Of a stretch of DNA of 64,000 bases, positions 36,726-46,594 are shown piece by piece. How positions within the stretch are numbered: position 1 is the stretch's first letter; each line of letters begins with the position of its first letter. A program made the position numbers and the translations under genes. Origin of the DNA: Lacihabitans sp. CS3-21 (GTDB lineage Bacteria > Bacteroidota > Bacteroidia > Cytophagales > Spirosomataceae); NCBI RefSeq assembly GCF_024343675.1, contig NZ_RJUD01000015.1:37384-101383 (forward strand). Direction: 5' to 3'. Under the pieces are notes generated by a model, which worked only from the letters and a program-made list of their open reading frames with translations, had not been told where the DNA came from and made no database searches.

Positions 36726-39206
36726 CTATTTTTTGTTGAATGATATCAAATTGGCCATCAATCTAAAAGCTCCCGGTACTCCAGCAGGAAGTTGTCGAAA
36801 AAACGAGAGGCCAGTAAAGATATAGGTGCCTTTGCCATATTTGGTATATAACAATGAGCCTTCTTGTTCGGTTTCTCCTGTGTCTTTTATGCTATATACG
36901 CTCGTGTATTTGTCCGACCATTTTTCTGCAAAATATAGCCCTCTTTCCTGTATCCAGCCGTCATAATCTTTTGAATCTATTTTGTTCGGTGTATTTAAAA
37001 TAGGGTCTGTGGCCCTCAAAACTTTCATTTCTGCATTTTCTTCTGTCACTCTACCCCTTCCTATTGAGATGGGGAATGGCCCCAATTCTTTGGTTTTCAC
37101 GGTTCCATAAAACGCTTGCGTTTGGTATTGAACGATGAGATTTCCTCCATTTTTTACATATTCAAATAGCGTATTTTGAGCATTTACCAACCAATCTTCG
37201 GTATTATAAGCCCTTACTCCTACAATTATGGCATCATATTTTGCGAGATTTCCTTTGATGGTGGTTTCGTTAAGGTTGGTCAAATCATATCCGATTTGTT
37301 TAAGAGATTCAGGTACTTCATCTCCTGCCCCAGCTATGTAGGCTATGTTCTGACCTTTTTTCAAGAGGTTTATCCTATTGGCTTTTGCAGTAGCTTCTGG
37401 GAAAACATTGAGTTCAGGAATATGTTCATACTTGACATTTTTCAAAGATTTTGAAAAAGTACCATTTGCAGTAGTTGCCAAGGCCTTTATCTCAGTTTCA
37501 GAACTGCTTGTGGGCGGTGTAACCGTAAAAAAGACAGGCTTTTCTTGGTTTTTTTCAGTGAAATTCACTTCTATTTCTTTCGGCTCATAGTTCCAGCCTG
37601 CGGCTAGGTTTAGCTTTACTTTGGTGCTATTGTTTGCTATGTTAGATTTGACCATTACTCCCACTTTTTTTGGTTTGTTATCGGCAAAAATGTAAACCTT
37701 TTGATCAAGGTTTAGCATAATTTCTGGTCTGATTTCTAAATACTTGTAAATTTCACCAATGGACGGTTCGGTGTATTTATACTTGATGGGATGGGTGTAT
37801 TTTAAGGATTCACCCAAGATATTCAATGTAAATTCAGCCCAAAGTGCATCTGGTGCCATGGGTAGCCCTCTGAATTTGTCTTCTAGTACTTTATATATAC
37901 CCTTTTCTGGTTTTTCGTTTAGCCAATAAGGTTGTGTAATGCCAGCAGTGGCAGGGATTTTTGTGTCAACAGCAAAATCTATACTTTTGTTGTAGGTCAA
38001 TGATTTGCCCAAAACACTATCTTTTGAAGCTGCTCCATAAATTTTGAAGTTCTCAATTTTTACGTCCAAGTTGGAGCGATTAACGGCTGTGGCAAATACT
38101 TTTAAGCTTTGTCCAGGAGAAATCATATTGGTGGCCGCATTGGCTTCACAATAAATTCCTGAGCAAGCCAAAATTAAATTTAGGCATTCCGAAAGTTTAT
38201 TGGTTTTGTAAATAGATTCAGGTGTTTTTTCTATTGCCTTATAAACTTCTATCAGGTTCTTAACACTTTTTGATGGGCTTTTAAAATCGAATTGCGAGAG
38301 AATATCATCAAGTGCTTTTCCGATGGGTTCTCCGCCTTGAATTCTCCTCCAAGTCAAATCTATACCATCAAATAAATCCTCTTTGGCTGGCTCTCCTTTG
38401 ATATTTATGGCAAAGTCAAAGCGTTCGTTTCTAGTAGGAGCTGAGCCAAAACCTTGGCTGCGGTGTTTACTACGTGCTTCCGCGGCTATTTCTGAGTAAG
38501 ATTTTCCCAAAAGTGGACTGTAATCGGCTAATGGAAGTTTTATAAAAGGCCCATCCGTAGGCTCTGCATTTGTAAATCCCCTGTTAAAAGTGTTCCACAC
38601 CAAACGTTTCGCCTGCCAAACTTTGACGTTTTTTAATTGTTCTGGAAACTTGGTTGGGTCTGCAGCAGCGTCAAATGCCTCGGCTGCAAGAACCGCTGAA
38701 GCCGAGTGATGACCATGTCCAGCTCTCGCATCAGGCGGAAAACGGTTAATGAGGACGTCAGGCTGAAATTTCCTTATTTGATACACCAAGTCCTCTAATA
38801 TTTTATCTTTCCCCCAAGTTGATAAGGCTTCTTCTGTTTGTTTCGAGAAACCAAAATCAACCGCTCTCGAGAAATATTGCTCTCCGCCATCTATTTTTCG
38901 GGCTTCCAATAATTCGTGAGTTCTCAGAAGTCCTACGTATTCACCTTGTTCTGAGCCTATTAGATTTTGGCCGCCGTCACCTCTGGTCATTGCCATGTAG
39001 GCTGTTCTAACTTTCTTCTCTTTTGAAAGCCATGCAATCAAAAGCGTATTTTCATCGTCAGGGTGAGCTGCGATATACATGGCATTTCCAACTGTATTGA
39101 GTTTTTGAATATGTTGATAGATTTCGCTACTCGACAGGGCTTTGGGTTGTGCTTGTATTATTTCCGTACAATAAAAAAGAAGAACTAGGAGACATAATTT
39201 TTTCAT
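36726..39206 (-). CDS. Secreted PIG-L deacetylase with C-terminal ThuA/GATase-like domain
   Basis: An 826-aa exported protein with a signal peptide (MKKLCLLVLLFYCTEIIQA). A PIG-L/LmbE N-acetyl-sugar deacetylase domain spans about residues 35-200: AHPDDENT (zinc/base Asp), TRGDGGQN, and GHGHHSAS for the remaining zinc ligands. The centre is two or three beta-sandwich domains (residues ~300-600). The C-terminal ~220 residues form a class I glutamine-amidotransferase-like fold (IVGVRAYNTEDW, NGGNLIVQYQT) without a clear catalytic triad. It likely deacetylates a glycan or sugar conjugate in the periplasm. First gene of PIG-L/VWA/TPR. Confidence 0.83.
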   Translation of the reverse strand: MKKLCLLVLLFYCTEIIQAQPKALSSSEIYQHIQKLNTVGNAMYIAAHPDDENTLLIAWLSKEKKVRTAYMAMTRGDGGQNLIGSEQGEYVGLLRTHELLEARKIDGGEQYFSRAVDFGFSKQTEEALSTWGKDKILEDLVYQIRKFQPDVLINRFPPDARAGHGHHSASAVLAAEAFDAAADPTKFPEQLKNVKVWQAKRLVWNTFNRGFTNAEPTDGPFIKLPLADYSPLLGKSYSEIAAEARSKHRSQGFGSAPTRNERFDFAINIKGEPAKEDLFDGIDLTWRRIQGGEPIGKALDDILSQFDFKSPSKSVKNLIEVYKAIEKTPESIYKTNKLSECLNLILACSGIYCEANAATNMISPGQSLKVFATAVNRSNLDVKIENFKIYGAASKDSVLGKSLTYNKSIDFAVDTKIPATAGITQPYWLNEKPEKGIYKVLEDKFRGLPMAPDALWAEFTLNILGESLKYTHPIKYKYTEPSIGEIYKYLEIRPEIMLNLDQKVYIFADNKPKKVGVMVKSNIANNSTKVKLNLAAGWNYEPKEIEVNFTEKNQEKPVFFTVTPPTSSSETEIKALATTANGTFSKSLKNVKYEHIPELNVFPEATAKANRINLLKKGQNIAYIAGAGDEVPESLKQIGYDLTNLNETTIKGNLAKYDAIIVGVRAYNTEDWLVNAQNTLFEYVKNGGNLIVQYQTQAFYGTVKTKELGPFPISIGRGRVTEENAEMKVLRATDPILNTPNKIDSKDYDGWIQERGLYFAEKWSDKYTSVYSIKDTGETEQEGSLLYTKYGKGTYIFTGLSFFRQLPAGVPGAFRLMANLISFNKK

Positions 39207-39213
39207 AAGTTTG
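39206..39213 (+). promoter_or_regulatory. Possible promoter -7 box for the subtilase
   Basis: TAAGTTTG matches TAnnTTTG, 19 bp before the subtilase ATG. It touches the first base of the divergent PIG-L start codon, so the two genes are tightly back to back. No -33 box seen. Confidence 0.35.
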
Positions 39214-39232
39214 CAATAGTAATTATGTTAGA

Positions 39233-42067
39233 ATGAAATATTTGTTTGGGTTAATTTTTTCAGTTTTAGTTTGTTTTAATAGTTTTTCACAAAAGAGAAT
39301 AACTGAATTCTCCGAAGGTGAAATTTATATTAAAGTAAAGCCAGAATTTGGGAAAAAGATAAGATCTACGACCAAAACATTAAATGTAGCTACTGAAGTC
39401 CCTTTTCTTTCTAACACCATCGCTATTTCTAATATCAGTAAAGTAGAAAAACCGTTTTCAAACTTCAAAAATAAGGATTTAAACAATATCATTAGACTAA
39501 AACTGAAAGATTCTGATAAGATAGACGATATAATCGACCAACTTAAACTTGACGGTTATTATGTTTACGTAGAGAGAGTAGGTGTTCGTAAAATAATTTC
39601 AACACCCAACGACACCGACTTTGGTTCACAATGGTCACTCACAAAAATAAAAGCTAATCAAGCTTGGGATGTAAACCCTGGAGGTAGCCCTGTAGTGGTA
39701 GCGGTTGTGGACAATGCTATTCAGACCAATCATCCTGATTTGGCGGCCAATATGGTGGCAGGAAAAGATATGTCATCTACGCTAGATACCGATCCAAATC
39801 CGCCAAACGCCAATTTCTCACATGGAACCCACGTGGCAGGGATTGTTTCGGCTGTTACAAATAATTCAATTGGAATTGCTTCAGCTGGCAACAATAAAGT
39901 AAAAATAATGCCTATAAAAGCCACTCCAGATGGAGGAGATCCAAACAGCATTTATTATGGATTTGAAGGAATTATTTGGGCTGTTGACAATGGTGCAAAA
40001 ATAGTAAGCCTTTCTTGGGGAGGAGCGGGTTTTTCACAAGCCGAACAAGATGTTATAGATTATGCTTTTAATAACGGAGTTATAGTAGTGGCCGCGGCTG
40101 GAAATGACAACAGCGACGAACTTAGCTATCCAGCGGCTTATAATCATGTGATTTCGGTGGCCAGTTTAGATATTAGCGATGCAAGAAGTTCGTTTAGTTC
40201 GTTTGGAAGTACTGTAGATATTTCGGCTCCCGGAAGAGGTATTTTGAGTACCATTCCTTTTGGTTTGTATGCCTCCTATAATGGCACCTCCATGGCTACA
40301 CCTTTAATTTCTTCTTGTTTGGCTTATATATGGTCGTGTTTCCCTGGCCTTACAACGGCTCAGTTGGAAAATGTATTGAAATCTACTGCAGATGATATTT
40401 CTACGGCAAATCCTAGTTTTTCGGGTAAACTTGGAGCTGGAAGGGTAAATCTTTTGAATGCTGTTTCATGTTTAAACGAAAATCTGGCGGAAATAAGCCT
40501 GAATATTTCTCCAAGTAGATATTTTTGTGTGGGTGACAGTGCCATTATCTCTACACCATTAGCTTCAGGGGTAGATTATGTTTGGAAACGAAATGGCGTC
40601 ATTTTGCCCGATACCGACAATAGTTTTACGGCATTTCAAGATGGAAATTATACTTTGACCGTAAGCAAAGGTTTTTGCATAAAAACCATAGAATCTAAGC
40701 CTTTGGTTTATAATGTTGTTCAGTCACTGAGTCCTTCGGTCAATAATTTGGAGGATAGCTATTGTTCTGGAAAACTAAATACGCTTGTTGCAACCTCTCC
40801 TTTATGTAATTTTCCCCATTTTTATCAGAAAACCTATACTGGCCCAACGGTTGGTTTTGACGGATTTGAACAGTCGGGTTCAGATATTTCAGTAACAATG
40901 ACCGAGGCTGTCGGGCTTATAGATTCTTTGGAGGTGAGCATAGCCTGGCATAAAAAGGATGGCGGAGGAGCTACCACTTGCGGAACTGGCGATGGTGGAG
41001 GCATACCCTTTAATGAAGAAGTAGGCTTTAAATTGCTGTCTCCATCTGGTCAATTGTACAACTTATTAATAGAAGGTACTTATTCAAGAGGATTAACCAG
41101 CAGTGGTTTAGTTACCATGGTTTTTAAAAACAATGCCCCTGGAGTAGGCATAACACCAGTTTCAGGAAGTTTTTCTCCACAAACTTCGTTCTCCTCCATG
41201 ACTGGTGAATTTCCAAACGGTGTATGGAAATTATTACCGGTAGATAATTCACTTTTGGACCCTTTGTGTGTATCAGGTTTTGGTGTTAAAGTTTATACAA
41301 ATGCTCATTTGGCGGTTCAAACTACCACATGGTGGGACGCTAGCATAGGCGGAAATATGCTTTCAAATTCTGAAGAATTGGTCAGAAGTAATTTGCCGCT
41401 TGGAATAAATAATTATTATGCCCAATCTCAATGTACAGGTTTATGTCCTTCTCCGAGACAAAAAGCGGAAATATTGGTAAAAAGCACACCAGAGATTTTT
41501 GGATTTCCGTTTGAGAATGTTTCTATTACCATTCCTCAATCAGCGGAAATTGCCAATTCCACCAACATTCAGTTTTCGAAAAACACCCATAATCAATTTT
41601 CGGTGACCGGTCAAAATGATAATAATCAAGCATTTTCTTATCAGATTTCGGCCAATGCTCCACATCTTTCGCCTGTGAGTATTTGTGATTCTGTTGATTA
41701 TGTATTAATAGCCACGGGTTGCTCTGGTCCGGTTTTGTGGAGTACAGGTGAAATAAATGCTGGAATTATTATTCGTAATTTGAAATCAAACCTGAATATA
41801 ACGGCGGTTTGCTACCAAAACTGGAATTGCCCAGTACCTTCACCTACAAATTTCAACTTCATAAGGGCCACAGAAGATAAATTTGTGAATGGAGTTCTTA
41901 TGGCTAATTCCAACCAAAATATTTTTGCCAAAGATTTAATTTCAGTTCAGAAAATTCAGCCTGTTTCCAGTGTGATTTATCGGGCTTCAGAAAGTATCCT
42001 TTTAAGCCCAGGTTTTGTGGCCGAAAAAGGTAATATTTTCCAGGCTCAGATTGGCAATTGCTTCTAA
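39233..42067 (+). CDS. Modular secreted S8 subtilase with P-domain-like and coathanger-type C-terminus
   Basis: A 944-aa exported serine protease. A signal peptide (to about residue 19) and propeptide (to ~130) precede the catalytic domain, with D160 in VVAVVDNAI, H197 in SHGTHVAG, N291 in AAAGND and S353 in GTSMATP. An Ig-like module follows (~410-490). Then a proprotein-convertase P-domain-like module (~520-690) contains GEFPNGVWKL and SGFGVKVYT. The C-terminus ends in SILLSPGF...GNIFQAQIG, the '3-coathanger stack' pattern of Bacteroidota surface proteins. No type IX sorting domain is visible. Substrate unknown. Confidence 0.85.
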   Translation: MKYLFGLIFSVLVCFNSFSQKRITEFSEGEIYIKVKPEFGKKIRSTTKTLNVATEVPFLSNTIAISNISKVEKPFSNFKNKDLNNIIRLKLKDSDKIDDIIDQLKLDGYYVYVERVGVRKIISTPNDTDFGSQWSLTKIKANQAWDVNPGGSPVVVAVVDNAIQTNHPDLAANMVAGKDMSSTLDTDPNPPNANFSHGTHVAGIVSAVTNNSIGIASAGNNKVKIMPIKATPDGGDPNSIYYGFEGIIWAVDNGAKIVSLSWGGAGFSQAEQDVIDYAFNNGVIVVAAAGNDNSDELSYPAAYNHVISVASLDISDARSSFSSFGSTVDISAPGRGILSTIPFGLYASYNGTSMATPLISSCLAYIWSCFPGLTTAQLENVLKSTADDISTANPSFSGKLGAGRVNLLNAVSCLNENLAEISLNISPSRYFCVGDSAIISTPLASGVDYVWKRNGVILPDTDNSFTAFQDGNYTLTVSKGFCIKTIESKPLVYNVVQSLSPSVNNLEDSYCSGKLNTLVATSPLCNFPHFYQKTYTGPTVGFDGFEQSGSDISVTMTEAVGLIDSLEVSIAWHKKDGGGATTCGTGDGGGIPFNEEVGFKLLSPSGQLYNLLIEGTYSRGLTSSGLVTMVFKNNAPGVGITPVSGSFSPQTSFSSMTGEFPNGVWKLLPVDNSLLDPLCVSGFGVKVYTNAHLAVQTTTWWDASIGGNMLSNSEELVRSNLPLGINNYYAQSQCTGLCPSPRQKAEILVKSTPEIFGFPFENVSITIPQSAEIANSTNIQFSKNTHNQFSVTGQNDNNQAFSYQISANAPHLSPVSICDSVDYVLIATGCSGPVLWSTGEINAGIIIRNLKSNLNITAVCYQNWNCPVPSPTNFNFIRATEDKFVNGVLMANSNQNIFAKDLISVQKIQPVSSVIYRASESILLSPGFVAEKGNIFQAQIGNCF

Positions 42068-42147
42068 TCTCTACTTTTGTGGGCATTCTGTGCCTCAAAT
42101 AATTGGCTTAAATTTTTATTTTTTTAGATTTAATTGTGTTTTACTTG

Positions 42148-42176
42148 TTTGGTGTATCTATCTCGTCTTAAATTTG
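42148..42176 (+). promoter_or_regulatory. Promoter of the pyrophosphatase gene
   Basis: TTTG (42148-42151) and TAAATTTG (42169-42176) with a 17-bp spacer match the Bacteroidota consensus. The leader is about 40 nt before the ATG at 42220. Confidence 0.58.
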
Positions 42177-42219
42177 CCAAATTTTTTTATTTAAAATTCT
42201 TAATTTAAACCGTTATTAT

Positions 42220-44862
42220 ATGAATTCAATTGTTTATTTGGTTCCATTATTCGGGGTCATTGGATTGTTGTACACAGCTTGGAAGTTCAGTTGGGTATCT
42301 CGCCAAGAAGCTGGAGACGAAAACATGCAGAGATTGTCTGGTTACATTGCAGATGGTGCCATAGCTTTCTTAAAAGCTGAGTGGAGAGTATTAGCCATGT
42401 TTGCTATTCCTACTGCCATTGTTTTGGCTTGGTTGGGTATGGACGAAGGCACTCCAGAAAATCCAATACATTCTTCTCCAATAATTGCCGTAGCATTTTT
42501 GATAGGAGCTATTTTTTCTGCCTTCGCAGGTTATGTAGGTATGAAAGTAGCTACCAAAGCCAACGTTAGAACGGCTCACGCAGCTCGTACTTCATTGGCT
42601 AAAGCCCTTAATGTGTCATTCACAGGTGGTGCTGTTATGGGTATGGGTGTTGCAGGTTTGGCTATTTTAGGTTTAGGAGGTTTGTTTATAGCATTTTACA
42701 ATATTTTCGCTCAAGGCCAAGGATTAACTTCTGAAGGCATGAGACAAGCCATCGAAGTTTTGGCTGGCTTCTCTTTGGGAGCTGAGTCTATCGCTTTGTT
42801 TGCTCGTGTAGGTGGTGGTATTTATACAAAAGCTGCAGACGTAGGTGCTGACTTGGTAGGTAAAGTGGAGGCAGGAATTCCTGAAGACGACGTTAGAAAC
42901 CCAGCTACAATTGCCGATAATGTAGGGGATAACGTGGGTGACGTTGCGGGTATGGGAGCTGACTTGTTCGGTTCTTATGTGGCTACTATTTTGGCTACGA
43001 TGGTTTTGGGACAAGAAATCAGTGTTACTGATAATTACGGTGGTTTTTCACCAGTTTTACTTCCAATGCTTATTGCTGGTGTAGGTTTGTTGGCTTCAAT
43101 GGTAAGTACTTTTTTTGTAAGAGTTAAAAACGAAACAGATTCAGTTCAGAATGCTTTGAACCTAGGAAACTGGTTGTCTATTGTTATCACATTGGTAGCT
43201 TCTTATTTCTTAGTTAAAGAAATTTTGCCAGAAACGCTTAATTTGAGAGGATTTGAATTCACTTCAATGGATGTATTTTATGCCATTGTTGTAGGTTTAA
43301 TAGTAGGTACTTTGATGTCTATCATCACGGAGTATTATACTGCAATGGGCAAAAGACCAGTTGATTCGATTGTTCAAAAATCAGGAACTGGTCATGCTAC
43401 AAACATCATTGGTGGTTTGGCAGTGGGAATGGAATCAACAGTTTTGCCAATTTTGGTTTTAGCTGCGGGTATTATTTTCTCTTATGCTTTTGCAGGTATT
43501 TATGGTGTTTCTATCGCAGCTGCAGGTATGATGGCTACAACAGCTATGCAGTTAGCTATTGATGCTTTTGGTCCAATTGCTGACAACGCTGGCGGTATTG
43601 CTGAAATGTCTCAATTGCCACCTGAAGTTCGTGAAAGAACAGATAATTTGGATGCGGTAGGTAACACTACAGCTGCAACTGGTAAAGGATTCGCTATTGC
43701 TTCGGCGGCTCTGACTTCATTGGCCTTGTTTGCTGCCTTTGTGGGTATTTCGGGTATTTCTGCTATCGATATTTACAAAGCTCCAGTTTTGGCTGGTTTA
43801 TTTGTGGGTGGTATGATTCCATTTATATTCAGTGCATTGTGTATTTCTGCTGTGGGTAAAGCAGCCATGGAAATGGTGAACGAAGTTCGTCGTCAGTTTA
43901 GAGAAATTCCTGGAATTATGGAATACAAAGCTCAGCCAGAATATGAAAAATGTGTGGAGATTTCTACAAAAGCATCTATCAAACAAATGATACTACCAGG
44001 AGCTATCGCTCTTTTGGTGCCAGTTTTGGTTGGTTTTGGTTTTAAAGGAGTTTTTGAAACTACAAGTTCTGCGGAGATTCTTGGAGGTTTGTTGGCGGGT
44101 GTTACGGTTTCAGGTGTTTTGATGGGAATTTTCCAATCAAATGCAGGTGGAGCTTGGGACAATGCTAAAAAATCTTTTGAGAAAGGCGTATTGATAGACG
44201 GAAAAACTTACAAGAAAGGTTCAGAGCCGCATAAGGCGGCCGTTACAGGTGATACAGTAGGTGATCCATTTAAAGATACTTCTGGTCCTTCTATGAACAT
44301 TTTGATCAAATTGATGTCTATCGTTTCTTTGGTTATTGCTCCTTACATAGCTGTTCACAAAACCACTGCTGTTGCAAGTGAGATAACTACTGAGGTTGTT
44401 GCAACTGAAACTTTATCAAAAGAACTTTCAACTGGTGTTAATCTTTCTTTCGCTCAAGGTGGTATTGAAGACCAATTGATCAAGTTTATTGAAAACGCAG
44501 ACTCAGTAGCGGGTAAAGAAAACTGGTTCAACTTTGTGAACTTGAATTTTGAAACTGGTAGCGATAAATTGGATTCCACTTCTATTTCGGAAGTAAATAA
44601 TATTTCTGAAATTTTGAAAGCGTTTCCAGCTGTCGCCATAAAATTGGGTGGATATACAGACAATGTAGGAGCATCGGCTTCTAACCTTGAGTTATCATCT
44701 AAAAGGGCCGCAGCTGTAAAAGCAGCTTTGGTTGCCTTGGGTACTGATGCAACAAGATTAGAATCTGAAGGATATGGTGATCAACATCCTGCAGCATCTA
44801 ATGATACAGAAGAAGGAAGAGCTAAAAACCGTAGAATTGCGGTTTCAGTTAGAAAAAAATAA
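42220..44862 (+). CDS. hppA: K+-dependent membrane pyrophosphatase fused to an OmpA-like peptidoglycan-binding domain
   Basis: Couples pyrophosphate hydrolysis to outward H+ and/or Na+ pumping. Residues 1 to about 735 are the ~16-helix pump: [20 protein letters not shown] and [19 protein letters not shown] (Mg-PPi sites) and GNTTAAT, whose Ala marks the K+-dependent class. The usual gate Glu (GADLFES) is G251; an unusual Glu, E189 in GAESIALF, lies one helix earlier. The last ~110 residues are an OmpA domain ([18 protein letters not shown]) with the diaminopimelate-binding Asp and Arg kept. Pump C-termini face the periplasm, so the fusion is topologically sensible. Gene length ~880 aa versus ~700 usual. 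Confidence 0.93.
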   Translation: MNSIVYLVPLFGVIGLLYTAWKFSWVSRQEAGDENMQRLSGYIADGAIAFLKAEWRVLAMFAIPTAIVLAWLGMDEGTPENPIHSSPIIAVAFLIGAIFSAFAGYVGMKVATKANVRTAHAARTSLAKALNVSFTGGAVMGMGVAGLAILGLGGLFIAFYNIFAQGQGLTSEGMRQAIEVLAGFSLGAESIALFARVGGGIYTKAADVGADLVGKVEAGIPEDDVRNPATIADNVGDNVGDVAGMGADLFGSYVATILATMVLGQEISVTDNYGGFSPVLLPMLIAGVGLLASMVSTFFVRVKNETDSVQNALNLGNWLSIVITLVASYFLVKEILPETLNLRGFEFTSMDVFYAIVVGLIVGTLMSIITEYYTAMGKRPVDSIVQKSGTGHATNIIGGLAVGMESTVLPILVLAAGIIFSYAFAGIYGVSIAAAGMMATTAMQLAIDAFGPIADNAGGIAEMSQLPPEVRERTDNLDAVGNTTAATGKGFAIASAALTSLALFAAFVGISGISAIDIYKAPVLAGLFVGGMIPFIFSALCISAVGKAAMEMVNEVRRQFREIPGIMEYKAQPEYEKCVEISTKASIKQMILPGAIALLVPVLVGFGFKGVFETTSSAEILGGLLAGVTVSGVLMGIFQSNAGGAWDNAKKSFEKGVLIDGKTYKKGSEPHKAAVTGDTVGDPFKDTSGPSMNILIKLMSIVSLVIAPYIAVHKTTAVASEITTEVVATETLSKELSTGVNLSFAQGGIEDQLIKFIENADSVAGKENWFNFVNLNFETGSDKLDSTSISEVNNISEILKAFPAVAIKLGGYTDNVGASASNLELSSKRAAAVKAALVALGTDATRLESEGYGDQHPAASNDTEEGRAKNRRIAVSVRKK

Positions 44863-44881
44863 TTTTCGAAAAAAATAAGAC

Positions 44882-44917
44882 AAATAGCCACTCAATTTTG
44901 AGTGGCTATTTTTTTAA
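44882..44917 (+). terminator. Intrinsic terminator after hppA
   Basis: AAATAGCCACTCAA pairs with TTGAGTGGCTATTT around TT, followed by T-run. Confidence 0.88.
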
Positions 44918-44926
44918 CCTTTAATT

Positions 44927-45670
44927 ATGAATCTAGATTTCTCTATTTTACAATGGGTTTTTATGGTCTTGGCGGCCTTTATTATTGGCTTCTCCAAAGC
45001 TGGTATCAAAGGTCTAGATGTACTCAATGTACTCCTGATGGCAGTTGTATTTGGTGGCAAAGCTTCTACAGGGGTTATTTTGCCACTTTTATGCTTTGCT
45101 GATATCTTGGCTGTCATTATTTATAAAAGACATGTAGAATGGAAATATTTTTGGAAACTCATACCTGCTATGATTGTCGGTGTTTTATGCGGTGTTTGGT
45201 TTGGAAAAGGAATCGACGAGCAACTATTTAAAAGAGTGATATCTGTTATTATCGTTCTGACAGTCGTAATAATGGTATATTCTGAGAGATCAAAGAATAC
45301 AAGTTTCCCAAATAAAGTATGGTTTAGCACAGGCATGGGCCTCCTTGCAGGTTTTGTAACGATGATGGGCAATTTGGCAGGGGCTATTTCAAACATTTAT
45401 TTTTTGGCTTTAAAGTTAGATAAAAACACTTTTATAGGAACCGCCGCTTGGATATTTTTAGTTATAAATTTTTTCAAATTGCCTTTTCAGATTATTTTTT
45501 GGAACAACATCACCACACAAACATTATTGCTAGACCTTATCGTTTTGCCAGCATTGATGATTGGCTTTTATATAGGCCTAAAACTAGTTGGCAAAGTCAA
45601 TGATGCACATTTCAGAAAGCTTGTCATGGCCATAACATTTTTAGGTGCTTTACTGATATTATTTAAATAG
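44927..45670 (+). CDS. TauE/SafE-family sulfite/organosulfonate exporter-like permease
   Basis: A 247-aa inner-membrane protein of about eight hydrophobic helices arranged as two homologous halves. The first half has FIIGFSKAGIKG and GKASTGVILPLL, and the second GFVTMMGNLAGAISNIYFL; these paired glycine-rich loops are the TauE/SafE signature. Family knowledge: members export sulfite, sulfoacetate or related anions. The substrate here is unknown. It stands alone between the hppA terminator and cvfB. Confidence 0.85.
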   Translation: MNLDFSILQWVFMVLAAFIIGFSKAGIKGLDVLNVLLMAVVFGGKASTGVILPLLCFADILAVIIYKRHVEWKYFWKLIPAMIVGVLCGVWFGKGIDEQLFKRVISVIIVLTVVIMVYSERSKNTSFPNKVWFSTGMGLLAGFVTMMGNLAGAISNIYFLALKLDKNTFIGTAAWIFLVINFFKLPFQIIFWNNITTQTLLLDLIVLPALMIGFYIGLKLVGKVNDAHFRKLVMAITFLGALLILFK

Positions 45671-45742
45671 TTTAGCCTCAAATCAGCTTTATTTAAGGCT
45701 CCAAACTCTTTTTTTTGTAATTTAGCATCGAATACAAATAAT

Positions 45743-46594
45743 ATGGAAGTAGGAAAATACAATACATTACAGATATTAAGGGGTACAAGCGTGGGCATGT
45801 ATTTGGGTGACGACGAAGGCAACGATGTGCTTTTGCCACACAAATACATTCCTGAAAATGCCCAAATTGGCGAAAGCATCGAAGTCTTTATTTATAGAGA
45901 CTCAGAAGATAGGCTTATTGCAACAACTTTGAAGCCATTAATTCTGCTCAATCAATTTGCTATTCTTGAAGTGGTAGCAGCTACTCAGTTTGGTGCTTTC
46001 TTAGACTGGGGCTTGGAGAAAGACCTTTTTGTGCCATTCAAAGAACAAAATCATAAGCTACAAAAGGGACAGTATGTACCAGTTTATTTATACCTCGACG
46101 AACAAACCGACCGCGTGGTGGCTTCTGCTAAAGTGCATAAATATTTCAAAAATTTGGATGGTGTAGATTTGGATGAAGGCCAAGAAGTAGATTTGTTGGT
46201 TTTTGAAAAGACCGAATTGGGACATAATGTGGTGGTAAATAATCTCTACAAAGGCTTGGTTTATGAAAACGAAACCTTTCGCAGATTGGCCTGGGGCGAT
46301 ACCACCAAAGGTTATGTGAAATTAATCAGAGATGAAGGTAAGATAGACATTTCTTTACAGCCTTTGGGCTTTTTAAAGACCTTAGAACCCAATCAAAAGG
46401 CAATATTAGACAAACTTCAACAATCAGGCGGCACCTTGAATTTGAGCGACAATTCTGATCCCATTGAGATACAAGAAGTTTTGGAAATGAGTAAAAAGGC
46501 CTTTAAAAAAGCCATCGGTGTGCTTTACAAAGACAAAAAGATTATAATCAAAAGTGATTCTATAGTTTTAAATCAAACATCTGCTGAAAAATGA
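45743..46594 (+). CDS. CvfB-family S1 RNA-binding protein
   Basis: A 283-aa cytoplasmic protein with three S1-like OB folds and a C-terminal winged helix. The first OB has MEVGKYNTLQILRGTSVGMYLG, the second FGAFLDWGLEKDLFVPFKEQ (an S1 hallmark), and the third VNNLYKGLVYENE. The winged-helix end has SKKAFKKAIGVLYKDKKI. This matches CvfB/YitL, RNA-binding virulence regulators of Gram-positives that are also common in Bacteroidota. Its last bases overlap the M20 gene by 4 bp (ATGA), so the two are coupled. Confidence 0.85.
   Translation: MEVGKYNTLQILRGTSVGMYLGDDEGNDVLLPHKYIPENAQIGESIEVFIYRDSEDRLIATTLKPLILLNQFAILEVVAATQFGAFLDWGLEKDLFVPFKEQNHKLQKGQYVPVYLYLDEQTDRVVASAKVHKYFKNLDGVDLDEGQEVDLLVFEKTELGHNVVVNNLYKGLVYENETFRRLAWGDTTKGYVKLIRDEGKIDISLQPLGFLKTLEPNQKAILDKLQQSGGTLNLSDNSDPIEIQEVLEMSKKAFKKAIGVLYKDKKIIIKSDSIVLNQTSAEK

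Noticed and set aside
39233..42067. Type IX secretion cargo.
   Set aside because: The C-terminus lacks a recognisable type A or B sorting domain and instead ends in a coathanger-like module.
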